Assembly (NCBI RefSeq): GCF_000612725.1
Contig: NZ_HG964456.1
Coordinates: 248,001 to 312,000 of the forward strand
Length of the DNA: 64,000 nt
Direction: 5' to 3'
From: Mycolicibacterium austroafricanum
GTDB lineage: Bacteria > Actinomycetota > Actinomycetes > Mycobacteriales > Mycobacteriaceae
Below the pieces are notes generated by a model. It searched no databases, was not told where the DNA came from, and saw only the letters and a program-made list of their open reading frames with translations. Shown one piece after another: positions 35,958-44,351 of this stretch (the first letter of the stretch is position 1; the number at the start of each line of letters is the position of its first letter). Both the position numbers and the translations under genes were made by a program.

Positions 35958-36773
35958 TCAGCCTTTCGAGGTCAGCGGTCTGGCATGGTCCCAGACCTGG
36001 GTGAAAGCGTCTTCAAGGGTGGCCCAGAGCCGTGGCTCGTGGTGACGTGACAGAACCAGCACAGGGTTGTTGCGCCCGGCTGAGCCGTAGATGTGGAAGT
36101 TGACGATCATGGCGTCATCGACCCGAAAGATCGACGTGTAGAGCGCGGTGTCGTGGGTGCGGATGTCCAGCCCCGGGGTGCCGGCGTGAGGGGCGAGCAG
36201 TTCCACGGACGTGCGGCAGCGGGCGATGACGGCCTCGCCGATCCCTTCCTCCTCGCCGCGCAGGATCGTGGTGGGGGTGTCGGGGTCCCCGACGAGAAAC
36301 CGCACCGTCACACCGCGGGCGGCGGCGGCGAGCAGGGTGTCGAGGAATCCGTCGAGGGTGTCGAACAGGAACGTGGCCGCCAGGACGAGGATGTCGATGC
36401 CGGTGGTGGCGTCGGCGAAATGCTGCTGCCACATGGTGATGGGTAGCTGGGTGCGGCTGGCATACAGGGTCGCGGTGAACGGCCCACCCGCAGACGCTGT
36501 TGCCACTGCGCTCGCGGTGGAGGGTGGGTACTGGTTGGGCCACAGGTCATGCGGGGTGCAGTCGAGCACCTCGCTGGCTCTGTGGGCGTTGTGTTCGCGA
36601 ATTCTGTAGTCGCTATCGGCCAGCCAGCGTCGCACCGACTTGATATCGACACCCACCGCGGTGGCGAACCGCTGCGAGGACAGACCTTTGGCGTGTAGCC
36701 GCTGCACGAGGCGATCGTTGGGAGTGATGGCGGCCTCGGTGCCGTCCTGCTCGTCCATCGTGCCAGCGCACAT
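35958..36773 (-). CDS. HTH regulator with DUF5919-like C-terminal domain
   Basis: 271 residues from ATG 36773; an ATG five codons later is possible and the longer upstream frame overlaps the promoter region. N-terminal XRE/Cro-like HTH (DRLVQRLHAKGLSSQRFATAVGVD, then KSVRRWLAD), followed by a 150-residue domain resembling a phospholipase D-like fold (DILVLAATFLFDTLDGFL). Such proteins are standard AICE regulators. It faces the transfer-replication operon across a phased heptamer array and likely controls both directions. Confidence 0.82.
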   Translation of the reverse strand: MCAGTMDEQDGTEAAITPNDRLVQRLHAKGLSSQRFATAVGVDIKSVRRWLADSDYRIREHNAHRASEVLDCTPHDLWPNQYPPSTASAVATASAGGPFTATLYASRTQLPITMWQQHFADATTGIDILVLAATFLFDTLDGFLDTLLAAAARGVTVRFLVGDPDTPTTILRGEEEGIGEAVIARCRTSVELLAPHAGTPGLDIRTHDTALYTSIFRVDDAMIVNFHIYGSAGRNNPVLVLSRHHEPRLWATLEDAFTQVWDHARPLTSKG

Positions 36774-36851
36774 CTTCCCGTGTCGTCCGTATCCATCCCT
36801 CAGCGCGTGGTGTCTAGTTTGCCATGCGACTGCCGCCACCCGGCGGCGATA

Positions 36852-36953
36852 GTGCCGGTGTGATGTCCGTGGGTATGTCCGGGCCGTGTCCGAAATGCCC
36901 GTGGATGTGTCGGAAATGTCGGCATATGTCTCTCGCAACGTCCGTGATGTCCA
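36852..36953. promoter_or_regulatory. Phased array of ATGTCCG-like heptamers
   Basis: Same-strand copies of RYGTCSG begin at about 36863, 36875, 36886, 36895 (degenerate, ATGCCCG), 36907, 36916, 36926, 36938 and 36947. Mean spacing is 84/8 = 10.5 bp, one DNA turn. Two longer copies (GTGTCCGAAATG and GTGTCGGAAATG) are exactly 21 bp apart. The array fills the divergent region between the HTH regulator and the transfer operon, and may be its operator or a replication iteron set. Confidence 0.6.
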
Positions 36954-37012
36954 CGTGAACTGAGTCCAGCGCCGGACCGGCGTCAACAGCTCACGAAAGG
37001 ACCAGTAGGACA

Positions 37013-37357
37013 ATGCGTTTGAGAATCGATACGTCTGGGACTCGTTTTATCGTCACCCGCGCTCCTGAGCCACGGCTGAACTTCGAAACCGGCGCCCCGA
37101 AAGTCGACACCGCCACCGGGATGCCGATGTACGCCACCCAGGTCCTCGCGCTGGATGACTCCGGCGGCGAAGTGCTCATTGTCACTGTGGCAGGAGACCC
37201 CAAAGTGACAGTCACGCAGCCTGTTTCGGTAGTTGGTCTGGTGGCCATCCCGTGGGCCCAAGGTGATCGCAGCGGGGTGGCGTTCCGTGCTGATGCCCTC
37301 ACCGCCGCCACCGCCAGTGGTGCTGCGCCGAGTGAGCAGACACGCCCGCAGAAGTAA
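37013..37357 (+). CDS. SCO3933-family small regulatory protein of AICEs
   Basis: 114 residues, ATG with GAAAGGA upstream. Recognisable family core: a RIDTSG-type opening, then PEPRLNFETGAPKVDTATGMP, VTVAGDPKV and GLVAIPWAQGDRSGVAFRAD. In streptomycete AICEs this gene sits just before the FtsK-like gene, as here, and is annotated as a regulator or plasmid replication/integration/excision activator. Molecular role is unknown; the OB-like strand pattern hints at nucleic-acid binding. Confidence 0.8.
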   Translation: MRLRIDTSGTRFIVTRAPEPRLNFETGAPKVDTATGMPMYATQVLALDDSGGEVLIVTVAGDPKVTVTQPVSVVGLVAIPWAQGDRSGVAFRADALTAATASGAAPSEQTRPQK

Positions 37358-37461
37358 CAACCCCCAAGCGGGTGTGGGGTGCGGTGAGCAGATCATCGCA
37401 CCCCGCCACCCCGACACCCCGGGCATTGCTGTTGACCACACGCTCACGGAGGGCATCTCTC

Positions 37462-38907
37462 ATGACATCGAACAAGAAGAACACCACCAACAGTGGATCA
37501 GGCGATGACGACTGGTTCGGAGAACTGGTCATGTCGCTGTTCACCGCATCCGGGTATGTGCTGTGGTGGGCGGTGCTGTTCCCGGCGATCAGCGTGCCCA
37601 TCATCGCCAGCCTCGTCCTTGCTATCAGCCACGGCCCACGCGTGGGCCTGATCTGCGCGATCGTGTGCAGTGCCGGGTATGCGGGCTGGGCCTGGCTCCA
37701 ACCGGGGTCATTTCGCGCCTGGGTGACCGAACCGGTACGGCGGCGCTGGCTCACGTGGTCGCGCTACACCCGCACCTGGGAATCGACCTGCACCTTGCAC
37801 GGCCTGACCGCCACCCTCGGCGGACGCACTCTCACTCCCACCCTGCGCACGGTGACGATCGGTAAAACCACCGATGTGCTCGTGGTGCGGATCGTCACCG
37901 GCCAGTCCGTGGCAGATTGGCATAAACAGTCCGACGCGCTGGCCGCCGCGTGGCGCGCCGGCCGCATCAGCATCACCGCCATCTCGCCCGGCGAACTGCG
38001 CATCACGTTAATGCGCGCAGACGTGCTGGCTGAACCGATCGCCCTGCCCATGCCAACCCCGGCCACCCCGGTCGATCTGGTGTCGGTGCGGGTCGGGATC
38101 ACCGAAACGCGACATTGGTGGCAGGTGCCGCTGCTCGGTCACCACGTGCTGATCGCCGGGGCAACCGGCGCAGGCAAAGGCTCAGTGCTGTGGTCGTTGA
38201 TCGCCGGCATTGCCCCCGCGGTGAAGACCGGGCTGGTCCGGTTGTGTGTCATCGACCCCAAAGGCGGCATGGAACTCGGTGCCGGAGCACCCCTGTTCAC
38301 CGTGTTCACCCACGACGCCACCGACACCACCCTGGAGTTGCTACGCCAGCTCGTCACGGTGATGCACGCCCGGGCGAATCGTCTGCGCGGCCACACCCGC
38401 CTACACACCCCCACGACGTCGGAGCCGTTGTTCGTTGCGGTGATCGATGAGATCGCCGCACTGACCGCATACGTGACCGACCGCAAGGTCCGCACCGAAG
38501 TCGAACAACTCCTGGGCCTGCTGCTCTCCCAAGGCCGCGCAGTCGGCATCAGCGTGGTCGCCGCGGTCCAAGACCCGGCCAAAGACACCCTGCCGGTACG
38601 GCAGCTGTTCACGGTGCGGATCGGGTTGCGGCTGACCGAAGCCACCCAAACCACCATGGTCCTCGGCCAAGGGGCGCGCGATGCCGGGGCAGAATGCGAC
38701 CGCATCCCCGACACCACCCCCGGGGTGGGCTACATGATGGTTGACGGCACCGCCCACGCCCAGCGGGTGCGGGCCTTTCACGTCACCGACCACGACATTA
38801 CCGCCCTGGCCAGCCGGTTCCGCCGAACCGCGAGGCGACCGAACAAGCCCCACCAGCCACACAACACCGATACCGGCCACACCGCGAGTGAGGGCAGCGG
38901 TGAATAG
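37462..38907 (+). CDS. FtsK/SpoIIIE-type conjugal DNA translocase (Tra)
   Basis: 481 residues from ATG 37462 with GGAGGG eight bases upstream. Two hydrophobic segments near residues 20-75 (membrane anchors), then the motor domain: Walker A GATGAGKGS near 233-241, IDPKGGMELG, Walker B LFVAVIDEIA. This is the single-protein conjugation motor of actinomycete elements, which moves double-stranded DNA between mycelial or neighbouring cells. Its stop overlaps the rep start by 8 bases. Confidence 0.92.
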   Translation: MTSNKKNTTNSGSGDDDWFGELVMSLFTASGYVLWWAVLFPAISVPIIASLVLAISHGPRVGLICAIVCSAGYAGWAWLQPGSFRAWVTEPVRRRWLTWSRYTRTWESTCTLHGLTATLGGRTLTPTLRTVTIGKTTDVLVVRIVTGQSVADWHKQSDALAAAWRAGRISITAISPGELRITLMRADVLAEPIALPMPTPATPVDLVSVRVGITETRHWWQVPLLGHHVLIAGATGAGKGSVLWSLIAGIAPAVKTGLVRLCVIDPKGGMELGAGAPLFTVFTHDATDTTLELLRQLVTVMHARANRLRGHTRLHTPTTSEPLFVAVIDEIAALTAYVTDRKVRTEVEQLLGLLLSQGRAVGISVVAAVQDPAKDTLPVRQLFTVRIGLRLTEATQTTMVLGQGARDAGAECDRIPDTTPGVGYMMVDGTAHAQRVRAFHVTDHDITALASRFRRTARRPNKPHQPHNTDTGHTASEGSGE

Positions 38908-40390
38908 CTCCACGACATCGGCGCAGCTTGTCCTACCGGGTGTTCCGGATACAGCTGACACCGCCCGGGTGGTCGAGCAGATGGTGCGGCGCGCCGCCTC
39001 GATGGGATACGAATCCTGGTGGCGACGAGCAGAATCCGTCGGATTCTGCGCCCACCCCATCCAGCTGATCGGTGCCGATGAGTACGGGCGTCAGCGGGTG
39101 GTATGGACGCGCTGCAACAACCGTCGCGCCCACATCTGCCCCTCCTGCTCGGATCTCTACGCCCGCGACACCTGGCAACTCGTGCACGCCGGTGCCGCTG
39201 GCGGTCACCACGGCATGCCCACCACGGTGGCCGATCATCCGCAAGTGTTTGTCACTCTCACCGCACCGAGCTTCGGGGCCGTCCACACCGCCACGAAGTC
39301 ACGGGAGAAGGCAGCGCAGGTGTGCCGCGACCAGCACCGGGTCGGCGGCTACCGACGCTGCCCGCATGGAAAACAATTGTGGTGCAGCATGTCCCATGAT
39401 CATGGCGACGAGCGGGTCGGCCAGCCGCTGTGTCCGGAGTGCTACGACTATGCCGGGCATGTGCTGTTCACGTGGCACCTGCCCGAACTGTGGCGACGCT
39501 TCACCATCACCCTGCGGCGCGCCCTACGCAAAAGCCTGAAAGCCGCCGGAGTTGACCCGGATACGGTGCGAGTGAGCTTCATCAAGATCGTCGAACTGCA
39601 AGCCCGCGCTATCCCACACATCCACGCACTGATCCGCCTGGATCCCCACGACGACCTTGACCGCCCCGGGTGGGAATCACCTATCGGTGCAGTCGAACTC
39701 GCTAAGGTCATCCAGTACGCCATCCGCACCGTCACACTCACCGTCAACGACCCGACAGCCGATGGCGGTGGGCAGACGATACGGTTCGGCACACAGATCG
39801 ACACCCAACCGCTAACCGCATCGGTGGATCCGCCGCCAAATGAGCACAATTCAGGCTCAAGCCGGTCCATGTCTAGCCGGCTGGTGGCGCGCTATCTCGC
39901 CAAGTATGTCACCAAATCCTTGGCAGCCCTCGGAATCAGCGCACGCCGCCTATCTACGGAAGCCATACCCGACCTGGACGTGTCCGAGCATGTGCGGACC
40001 ATCCTGACCACCATCAGCGATCTCGCGGACAAAGGACTGTCCGGCATCGGGCGGTGGTTGCACACCCTCGGATTCCGCGGCCACATCACCAGCAAATCCC
40101 GCCGTTATTCGACTACCATGACCGTGCTGCGCGAACAGCGCGCCATTTGGACGCGTCAGGAAAGCTCGAAAAGCACTGCATACCAATACGATCCCGACTG
40201 TGACTTCGCCGGTGGCGATGATCTGGTGGCGTGGGAGTTTGACCGTGCCGGCCCCGGCAGCCTCGGCGATCGCAGTCTCGTCTATTCCGCGGCCCTCCAA
40301 CGTATTCACATCCGCCGCATCGGACTAGTGGAAGCCCGTCGCCACACACGCAGCCAGCATTGGGATCCACCAGGGGCAAGCGATGGCTGA
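38900..40390 (+). CDS. Rolling-circle replication initiator (RepSA-like)
   Basis: 496 residues from GTG 38900, preceded by AGGG; overlaps the transfer gene. N-terminal Cys pairs (CNNRRAHICPSC, CPHGKQLWC, CPEC) form a zinc-binding region; HUH metal motif is IPHIHALI with H240 and H242; the nicking motif is Y332-LAK-Y336. These match RepSA of pSAM2-type elements, giving replication of the excised circle. Followed by a small coupled ORF. Confidence 0.9.
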   Translation: MNSSTTSAQLVLPGVPDTADTARVVEQMVRRAASMGYESWWRRAESVGFCAHPIQLIGADEYGRQRVVWTRCNNRRAHICPSCSDLYARDTWQLVHAGAAGGHHGMPTTVADHPQVFVTLTAPSFGAVHTATKSREKAAQVCRDQHRVGGYRRCPHGKQLWCSMSHDHGDERVGQPLCPECYDYAGHVLFTWHLPELWRRFTITLRRALRKSLKAAGVDPDTVRVSFIKIVELQARAIPHIHALIRLDPHDDLDRPGWESPIGAVELAKVIQYAIRTVTLTVNDPTADGGGQTIRFGTQIDTQPLTASVDPPPNEHNSGSSRSMSSRLVARYLAKYVTKSLAALGISARRLSTEAIPDLDVSEHVRTILTTISDLADKGLSGIGRWLHTLGFRGHITSKSRRYSTTMTVLREQRAIWTRQESSKSTAYQYDPDCDFAGGDDLVAWEFDRAGPGSLGDRSLVYSAALQRIHIRRIGLVEARRHTRSQHWDPPGASDG

Positions 40391-40580
40391 ACGATGCCCA
40401 ACCCCACATGCTCGCTCCGAATGTGACGCTCGAATTAATGCACCGAGCATGTCAGAGGGAGGTGTTCAAATTGACCTGCCGAACCGGAATCGGCTTCCGC
40501 GCGAGGCCAACCGCGCGCTGGTAAACGTCATACTGGCTGTGCGGGACCGGACCCGCGGATCACGAAGGGAAGTGGCATGA
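40383..40580 (+). CDS. Small coupled ORF between rep and recombinase (65 aa)
   Basis: ATG at 40383 overlaps the rep stop by 8 bases and its own stop overlaps the recombinase ATG (ATGA), so it is likely translated. An internal ATG at 40449 preceded by GAG would give a 43-residue basic protein (MSEGGVQIDLPNR at its start). No domain is recognised. The position next to the recombinase is where an excision (directionality) factor would be useful. Confidence 0.5.
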   Translation: MAERCPTPHARSECDARINAPSMSEGGVQIDLPNRNRLPREANRALVNVILAVRDRTRGSRREVA

Positions 40581-42223
40581 GCCTCAGGTTCGCTTTCTAT
40601 GGCCGAGTGAGTACCGAGGACGCTCAAGATCCCGAGGCGAGCCGCAGCTGGCAGAAACGTCGTGCCATCGATCTGATCACTCCGCATGGCGGAGTCCTCG
40701 CTGTCGACTACTTCGATATAGGTCAAAGCCGTTCGCTTCCCTGGAAACGCAGACCGGAGGCTTCACGTCTGCTTGCAGATGTCACTTCTCGTGACCGTGG
40801 CTTCGATGCCGTGGTGATCGGGGAACCTGCTCGCGCGTTCTACGGACCGCAATTTGCGCTCACTTTCCCGGTGCTCACGCACTACGGGGTTGGCCTATGG
40901 GTGCCTGAAGTCGGCGGAGCGGTTGATCCCGGATCCGAGGCACACGACCTCGTGATGACGCTCTTCGGCGGTATGAGCAAGGGAGAACGCGCACGAATCC
41001 AGATGCGCGTCCGTACCGCGATGTCGGCACTCGCGCAGGACACAACCAGATACCTCGGCGGTCGCCCACCGTACGGGTATCGACTCGTCGATGCCGGCCC
41101 GCATCCCAACCCTGCCAAGGCAAGTCTTGGGCAGCGGCTCCATCGTCTCGAACCCGACCCCGCGACATGTTCGGTCGTCGAGCGGATCTACCGCATGTAC
41201 GCCGATGGTGCTGGCTTGCGCTTCATCGCACAGCAGCTCACCGACGATGGAGTGCCATCACCAAGCCAATATGACCCGGAGCGGAACCGGCACCGTGATC
41301 CGCGCGGATGGTCCCATTCGGCGATCCGCGCAATCCTCGACAACCCGGCGTACCGCGGTATTCGTGTGTGGGGCAAGCAGGAGAAATACGAGGTCTTGGT
41401 CAACCCCGACGATGTCGCTGCCGGGTACGAGACTCGCATGCGGTGGCGTGACGAGGTCGACTGGATCGCACCTGACCGGCGAACGCACGAAGCGCTGATC
41501 ACTGACGAGCTGGCGCGGGCTGTCCGACTTCGGATGCAGGCGCGGCGGGGTCCGGGTCTTGTGTGTAGCAGAGAATCGACGGTGCCATATGCGCTGCGCG
41601 GGCTGCTGTTCTGTGCCGCATGTGGACGCCGCATGCAGGGCGCCGCCCGGCCGGGGAAGCAAACAACGCGGATCCTCTACCGTTGTGAGTTCGGCAAGTC
41701 ACGTTCTGTACCTGTGGACCTGAGTGATCATCCGCGCACCGTCTATCTCCGCGAAGACGCAGTGACAGCGCGACTCGACGAATGGATCGCCACTCTGGCC
41801 GATCCAGAAGACCTCGCACGCGGGCAAGACGTGGACCCGGCGGCCGGACCTGGCTACGCCGCCTTGCAGCGCCAGCTGAGCGAGGCGAATGCCAAAGTGG
41901 CTGCCTTGATCACCGCCGTGGAGTCTGGCGTGGCCGTTGAGGATCTAACTGCTGCGTTGCGTCAACGTACCGCCGAGCGCGACGAGCTGAGGGCACGCGT
42001 TGAGCGAGTGGCGCGGCCCCGCGCCATGTGTGCCGCCGAGATCAGTGAGTTAGTTAAGGAGTTAGGCGGACTGTCGGTCATCCTCGGCGCGGCAACCGGA
42101 GCTGAGCGCGCCGAGGTGTACGCAAGCTTGGGCCTGCGTCTCGACTACGACCCGCATCTTCGGCGAGTCACGGCGACTGCCGACCTGAGTCGTGTCGCCG
42201 GATGTGTCCGAGGGGGGACTTGA
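40577..42223 (+). CDS. Large serine recombinase (integrase)
   Basis: 548 residues. Catalytic domain with Ser12 in YGRVSTED and the usual helix E region (GGMSKGERARIQMRVRTAM); recombinase domain with PYGYRL and NPAYRG; zinc ribbon (CAACGRRMQG, then YRCEFGK) and a coiled-coil segment (about 435-480, alternating Leu/Ala heptads). It integrates and excises the element. The last six codons and stop are read from the tRNA-Leu 3' end, so the C-terminus was set by the integration event. Confidence 0.93.
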   Translation: MSLRFAFYGRVSTEDAQDPEASRSWQKRRAIDLITPHGGVLAVDYFDIGQSRSLPWKRRPEASRLLADVTSRDRGFDAVVIGEPARAFYGPQFALTFPVLTHYGVGLWVPEVGGAVDPGSEAHDLVMTLFGGMSKGERARIQMRVRTAMSALAQDTTRYLGGRPPYGYRLVDAGPHPNPAKASLGQRLHRLEPDPATCSVVERIYRMYADGAGLRFIAQQLTDDGVPSPSQYDPERNRHRDPRGWSHSAIRAILDNPAYRGIRVWGKQEKYEVLVNPDDVAAGYETRMRWRDEVDWIAPDRRTHEALITDELARAVRLRMQARRGPGLVCSRESTVPYALRGLLFCAACGRRMQGAARPGKQTTRILYRCEFGKSRSVPVDLSDHPRTVYLREDAVTARLDEWIATLADPEDLARGQDVDPAAGPGYAALQRQLSEANAKVAALITAVESGVAVEDLTAALRQRTAERDELRARVERVARPRAMCAAEISELVKELGGLSVILGAATGAERAEVYASLGLRLDYDPHLRRVTATADLSRVAGCVRGGT

Positions 42224-42290
42224 ACCCCCACGCCCGTTAATAGGGCACTAGCACCTCAAGCTAGCGCGTCTGCCATTCCGCCACTCGGAC
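42205..42290 (-). tRNA. tRNA-Leu (anticodon GAG)
   Basis: Read on the minus strand: acceptor stem GTCCGAG (from 42290) pairs with CTCGGAC (to 42206) with discriminator A at 42205. The anticodon arm is CTAGC-TTGAGGT-GCTAG, a long variable arm (CCCTATTAACGGG) marks a class II tRNA, and the T arm is GGGGG-TTCAAGT-CCCCC. CCA is not encoded. The 3' 19 bases overlap the recombinase gene on the other strand, making this the attachment site of the element. Confidence 0.95.
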
Positions 42291-42370
42291 CTGCTGTGCG
42301 GCAGCTAAGGCTAACGGATGAGCCGCCCCGGACCCAAACCAGCCGACCCGGGCAGTGTTACAAAGGGACT

Positions 42371-43726
42371 GTGACTGGTCATGCAAGCGGGCGCAGCAGC
42401 GGGTTGACGCCAAGAGACGAGGTTGTCGACCTCGTGAGCACGCTGATCCGGTTCGACACCTCCAACACCGGTGATCCCGCCACCACCAAGGGCGAAGCGG
42501 ACTGCGCCCGCTGGGTGGCCGATCAACTCGCCGAGGTCGGGTACGTCACCGAGTACGTCGAAGCGGGCGCACCGGGTCGGGCCAACGTGTTCGCCCGCCT
42601 GGAGGGCGCCGACCGCTCCCGCGGCGCGCTGATGCTGCACGGACATCTGGACGTGGTGCCCGCCGAGGCGTCGGACTGGAGCGTGCACCCGTTCTCCGGC
42701 GCCGTCGAGGACGGCTACGTCTGGGGCCGCGGCGCCGTCGACATGAAGGACATGGTCGGGATGATCATCGCGGTCGCCCGGCACTTCAAACGCTCGGGCA
42801 TCGTTCCGCCGCGCGACCTGGTGTTCGCGTTCGTCTCCGACGAGGAGGCCGGCGGCAACTTCGGCTGCAAGTGGCTTGTCGAGAACCGCCCCGACCTGTT
42901 CGACGGGGTGACCGAGGCCGTCGGCGAGGTCGGCGGGTTCTCGCTGACCGTGCCGCGTCGTGATGGCGGGGAACGCAGACTGTACCTGGTCGAAACCGCG
43001 GAGAAGGCGATGCTGTGGATGCGCCTGACGGCCCGGGGCCGTGCCGGGCACGGTTCGATGGTGCACGACGACAACGCCGTCACCGCGGTCGCCGAGGCGG
43101 TGGCCAAGCTCGGCAGACACCGGTTCCCGATCGTGCTGACCGAATCGGTCGAACAGTTCCTCACCGCGGTCGGTGAGGAGACCGGGTACGCGTTCGATCC
43201 CGCCTCACCCGACATCGAGGGCACCGTCGCCAAACTCGGCGGGATCGCCCGCATCGTCGGGGCGACGCTGCGCGACACCGCGAACCCGACCATGCTCAAC
43301 GCCGGCTACAAGGCGAACGTCATCCCGGCGACCGCGGAAGCCGTGATCGACTGCCGGGTGCTGCCCGGCCGGCTGGCCGATTTCGAACGCGAGGTCGACG
43401 AGCTGATCGGCCCGGACGTCAAAAGGGAATGGATCACCAACCTGCCTTCCTACGAGACGCCGTTCGACGGCGAACTGTTGGAGGCGATGAACAACGCGAT
43501 CCTGGCCGCCGACCCGGACGCGCGAACGGTGCCCTACATGATGTCCGGCGGCACGGACGCAAAACACTTCGCCCGCTTGGGGATTCGTTGCTTCGGCTTC
43601 GCCCCGCTGCGGCTGCCGCCCGATCTGGACTTCGCCGCCCTGTTCCACGGCGTCGACGAACGGGTACCTGTCGATGCGTTGACCTTCGGCGCGCAGGTCC
43701 TCGAGAACTTCCTGCTGCACTCGTGA
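42371..43726 (+). CDS. M20-family metallopeptidase (DapE2/Rv2141c-like)
   Basis: 451 residues from GTG 42371. Di-zinc ligands in HGHLDVVPA, GAVDMKD, DEEAGG and the late TDAKHF; dimerisation domain in the middle. Close in size to M. tuberculosis Rv2141c. It hydrolyses an amide or peptide bond; despite the DapE-like name, substrate is not known. First core gene right of the tRNA. Confidence 0.92.
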   Translation: MTGHASGRSSGLTPRDEVVDLVSTLIRFDTSNTGDPATTKGEADCARWVADQLAEVGYVTEYVEAGAPGRANVFARLEGADRSRGALMLHGHLDVVPAEASDWSVHPFSGAVEDGYVWGRGAVDMKDMVGMIIAVARHFKRSGIVPPRDLVFAFVSDEEAGGNFGCKWLVENRPDLFDGVTEAVGEVGGFSLTVPRRDGGERRLYLVETAEKAMLWMRLTARGRAGHGSMVHDDNAVTAVAEAVAKLGRHRFPIVLTESVEQFLTAVGEETGYAFDPASPDIEGTVAKLGGIARIVGATLRDTANPTMLNAGYKANVIPATAEAVIDCRVLPGRLADFEREVDELIGPDVKREWITNLPSYETPFDGELLEAMNNAILAADPDARTVPYMMSGGTDAKHFARLGIRCFGFAPLRLPPDLDFAALFHGVDERVPVDALTFGAQVLENFLLHS

Positions 43727-43750
43727 CACCAACCGAAAGGACCATCTCCC

Positions 43751-44287
43751 ATGGCGTTTGACTACGACCCGTACTCGTTCCTGCCCGCACTGCCCAGCTT
43801 CACGCTCACCTCGCAGTCCTTCGAAGACGGTCAGCCCTGGGGCAAGGATCAGGTCAGCGGCATCATGGGTGCCGGCGGGTCCGACATCTCGCCGCAGCTG
43901 AGCTGGTCCGGCTTCCCGGAGGAGACCCGCAGCTTCGCCGTCACGGTCTTCGACCCCGACGCGCCGACGGCTTCCGGGTTCTGGCACTGGGCGGTCTTCA
44001 ATTTGCCCGCCACCGTCACGGATCTGCCCGCCGGCGTCGGCGACGGCAGCGCGAGCGGATTTCCCGGTGACGCAGTCACTTTGGCCAACGACGCCGGTCT
44101 GAAGCGGTTCATCGGCGCCGCGCCGCCGGCCGGGCACGGCGTGCACCGCTACATCGTCGCCGTCCACGCCGTCGGCGTCGAGAAGCTCGACGTGCCCGCC
44201 GATGCCACCCCGGCCTATCTGGGGTTCAACCTGTTCGGGCACGCGATCGCCCGCGCGCTGATCACCGGGACCTACGAACAGCACTGA
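43751..44287 (+). CDS. YbhB/YbcL-family PEBP-like protein (Rv2140c-like)
   Basis: 178 residues, ATG with GAAAGGA upstream. PEBP anion pocket motifs: VFDPDAPTASGFWHW and APPAGHGVHRYIVAVHAV. The family binds phosphate- or lipid-like ligands; catalytic activity is not known. 24 bases after the peptidase. It converges with pyrD across a strong hairpin. Confidence 0.92.
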   Translation: MAFDYDPYSFLPALPSFTLTSQSFEDGQPWGKDQVSGIMGAGGSDISPQLSWSGFPEETRSFAVTVFDPDAPTASGFWHWAVFNLPATVTDLPAGVGDGSASGFPGDAVTLANDAGLKRFIGAAPPAGHGVHRYIVAVHAVGVEKLDVPADATPAYLGFNLFGHAIARALITGTYEQH

Positions 44288-44295
44288 GCCTGTGA

Positions 44296-44340
44296 TTTCG
44301 GTGTAGTTGGTCAACCTGAGCGTGACCAACTACACCGAAA
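44296..44340. terminator. Bidirectional hairpin between convergent genes
   Basis: Perfect 18-base arms starting TTTCGGTGTAGTTGG and ending in its complement, with a 9-base loop. It sits between the PEBP stop and the pyrD stop, and would form the same stem in RNA from either strand. No long U-run follows, as is usual in mycobacteria. Confidence 0.85.
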
Positions 44341-44351
44341 CCGCAAGCTAC

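Larger units (their letters stand above)
34894..42223. mobile_element. AICE-type integrative conjugative element at tRNA-Leu (left end uncertain)
   Basis: Modules in order: HD protein, Nudix hydrolase, HTH regulator, SCO3933-type protein, FtsK-like transfer ATPase, HUH replication initiator, small ORF, large serine recombinase. This is the pSAM2-like AICE layout, but with a serine instead of a tyrosine integrase. The right end is fixed by the recombinase stop lying inside the 3' end of tRNA-Leu. The left end is placed at an 8-base match (CGAGGGGG) to that tRNA end and is only a guess; it lies between 34568 and 34917. Confidence 0.7.
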
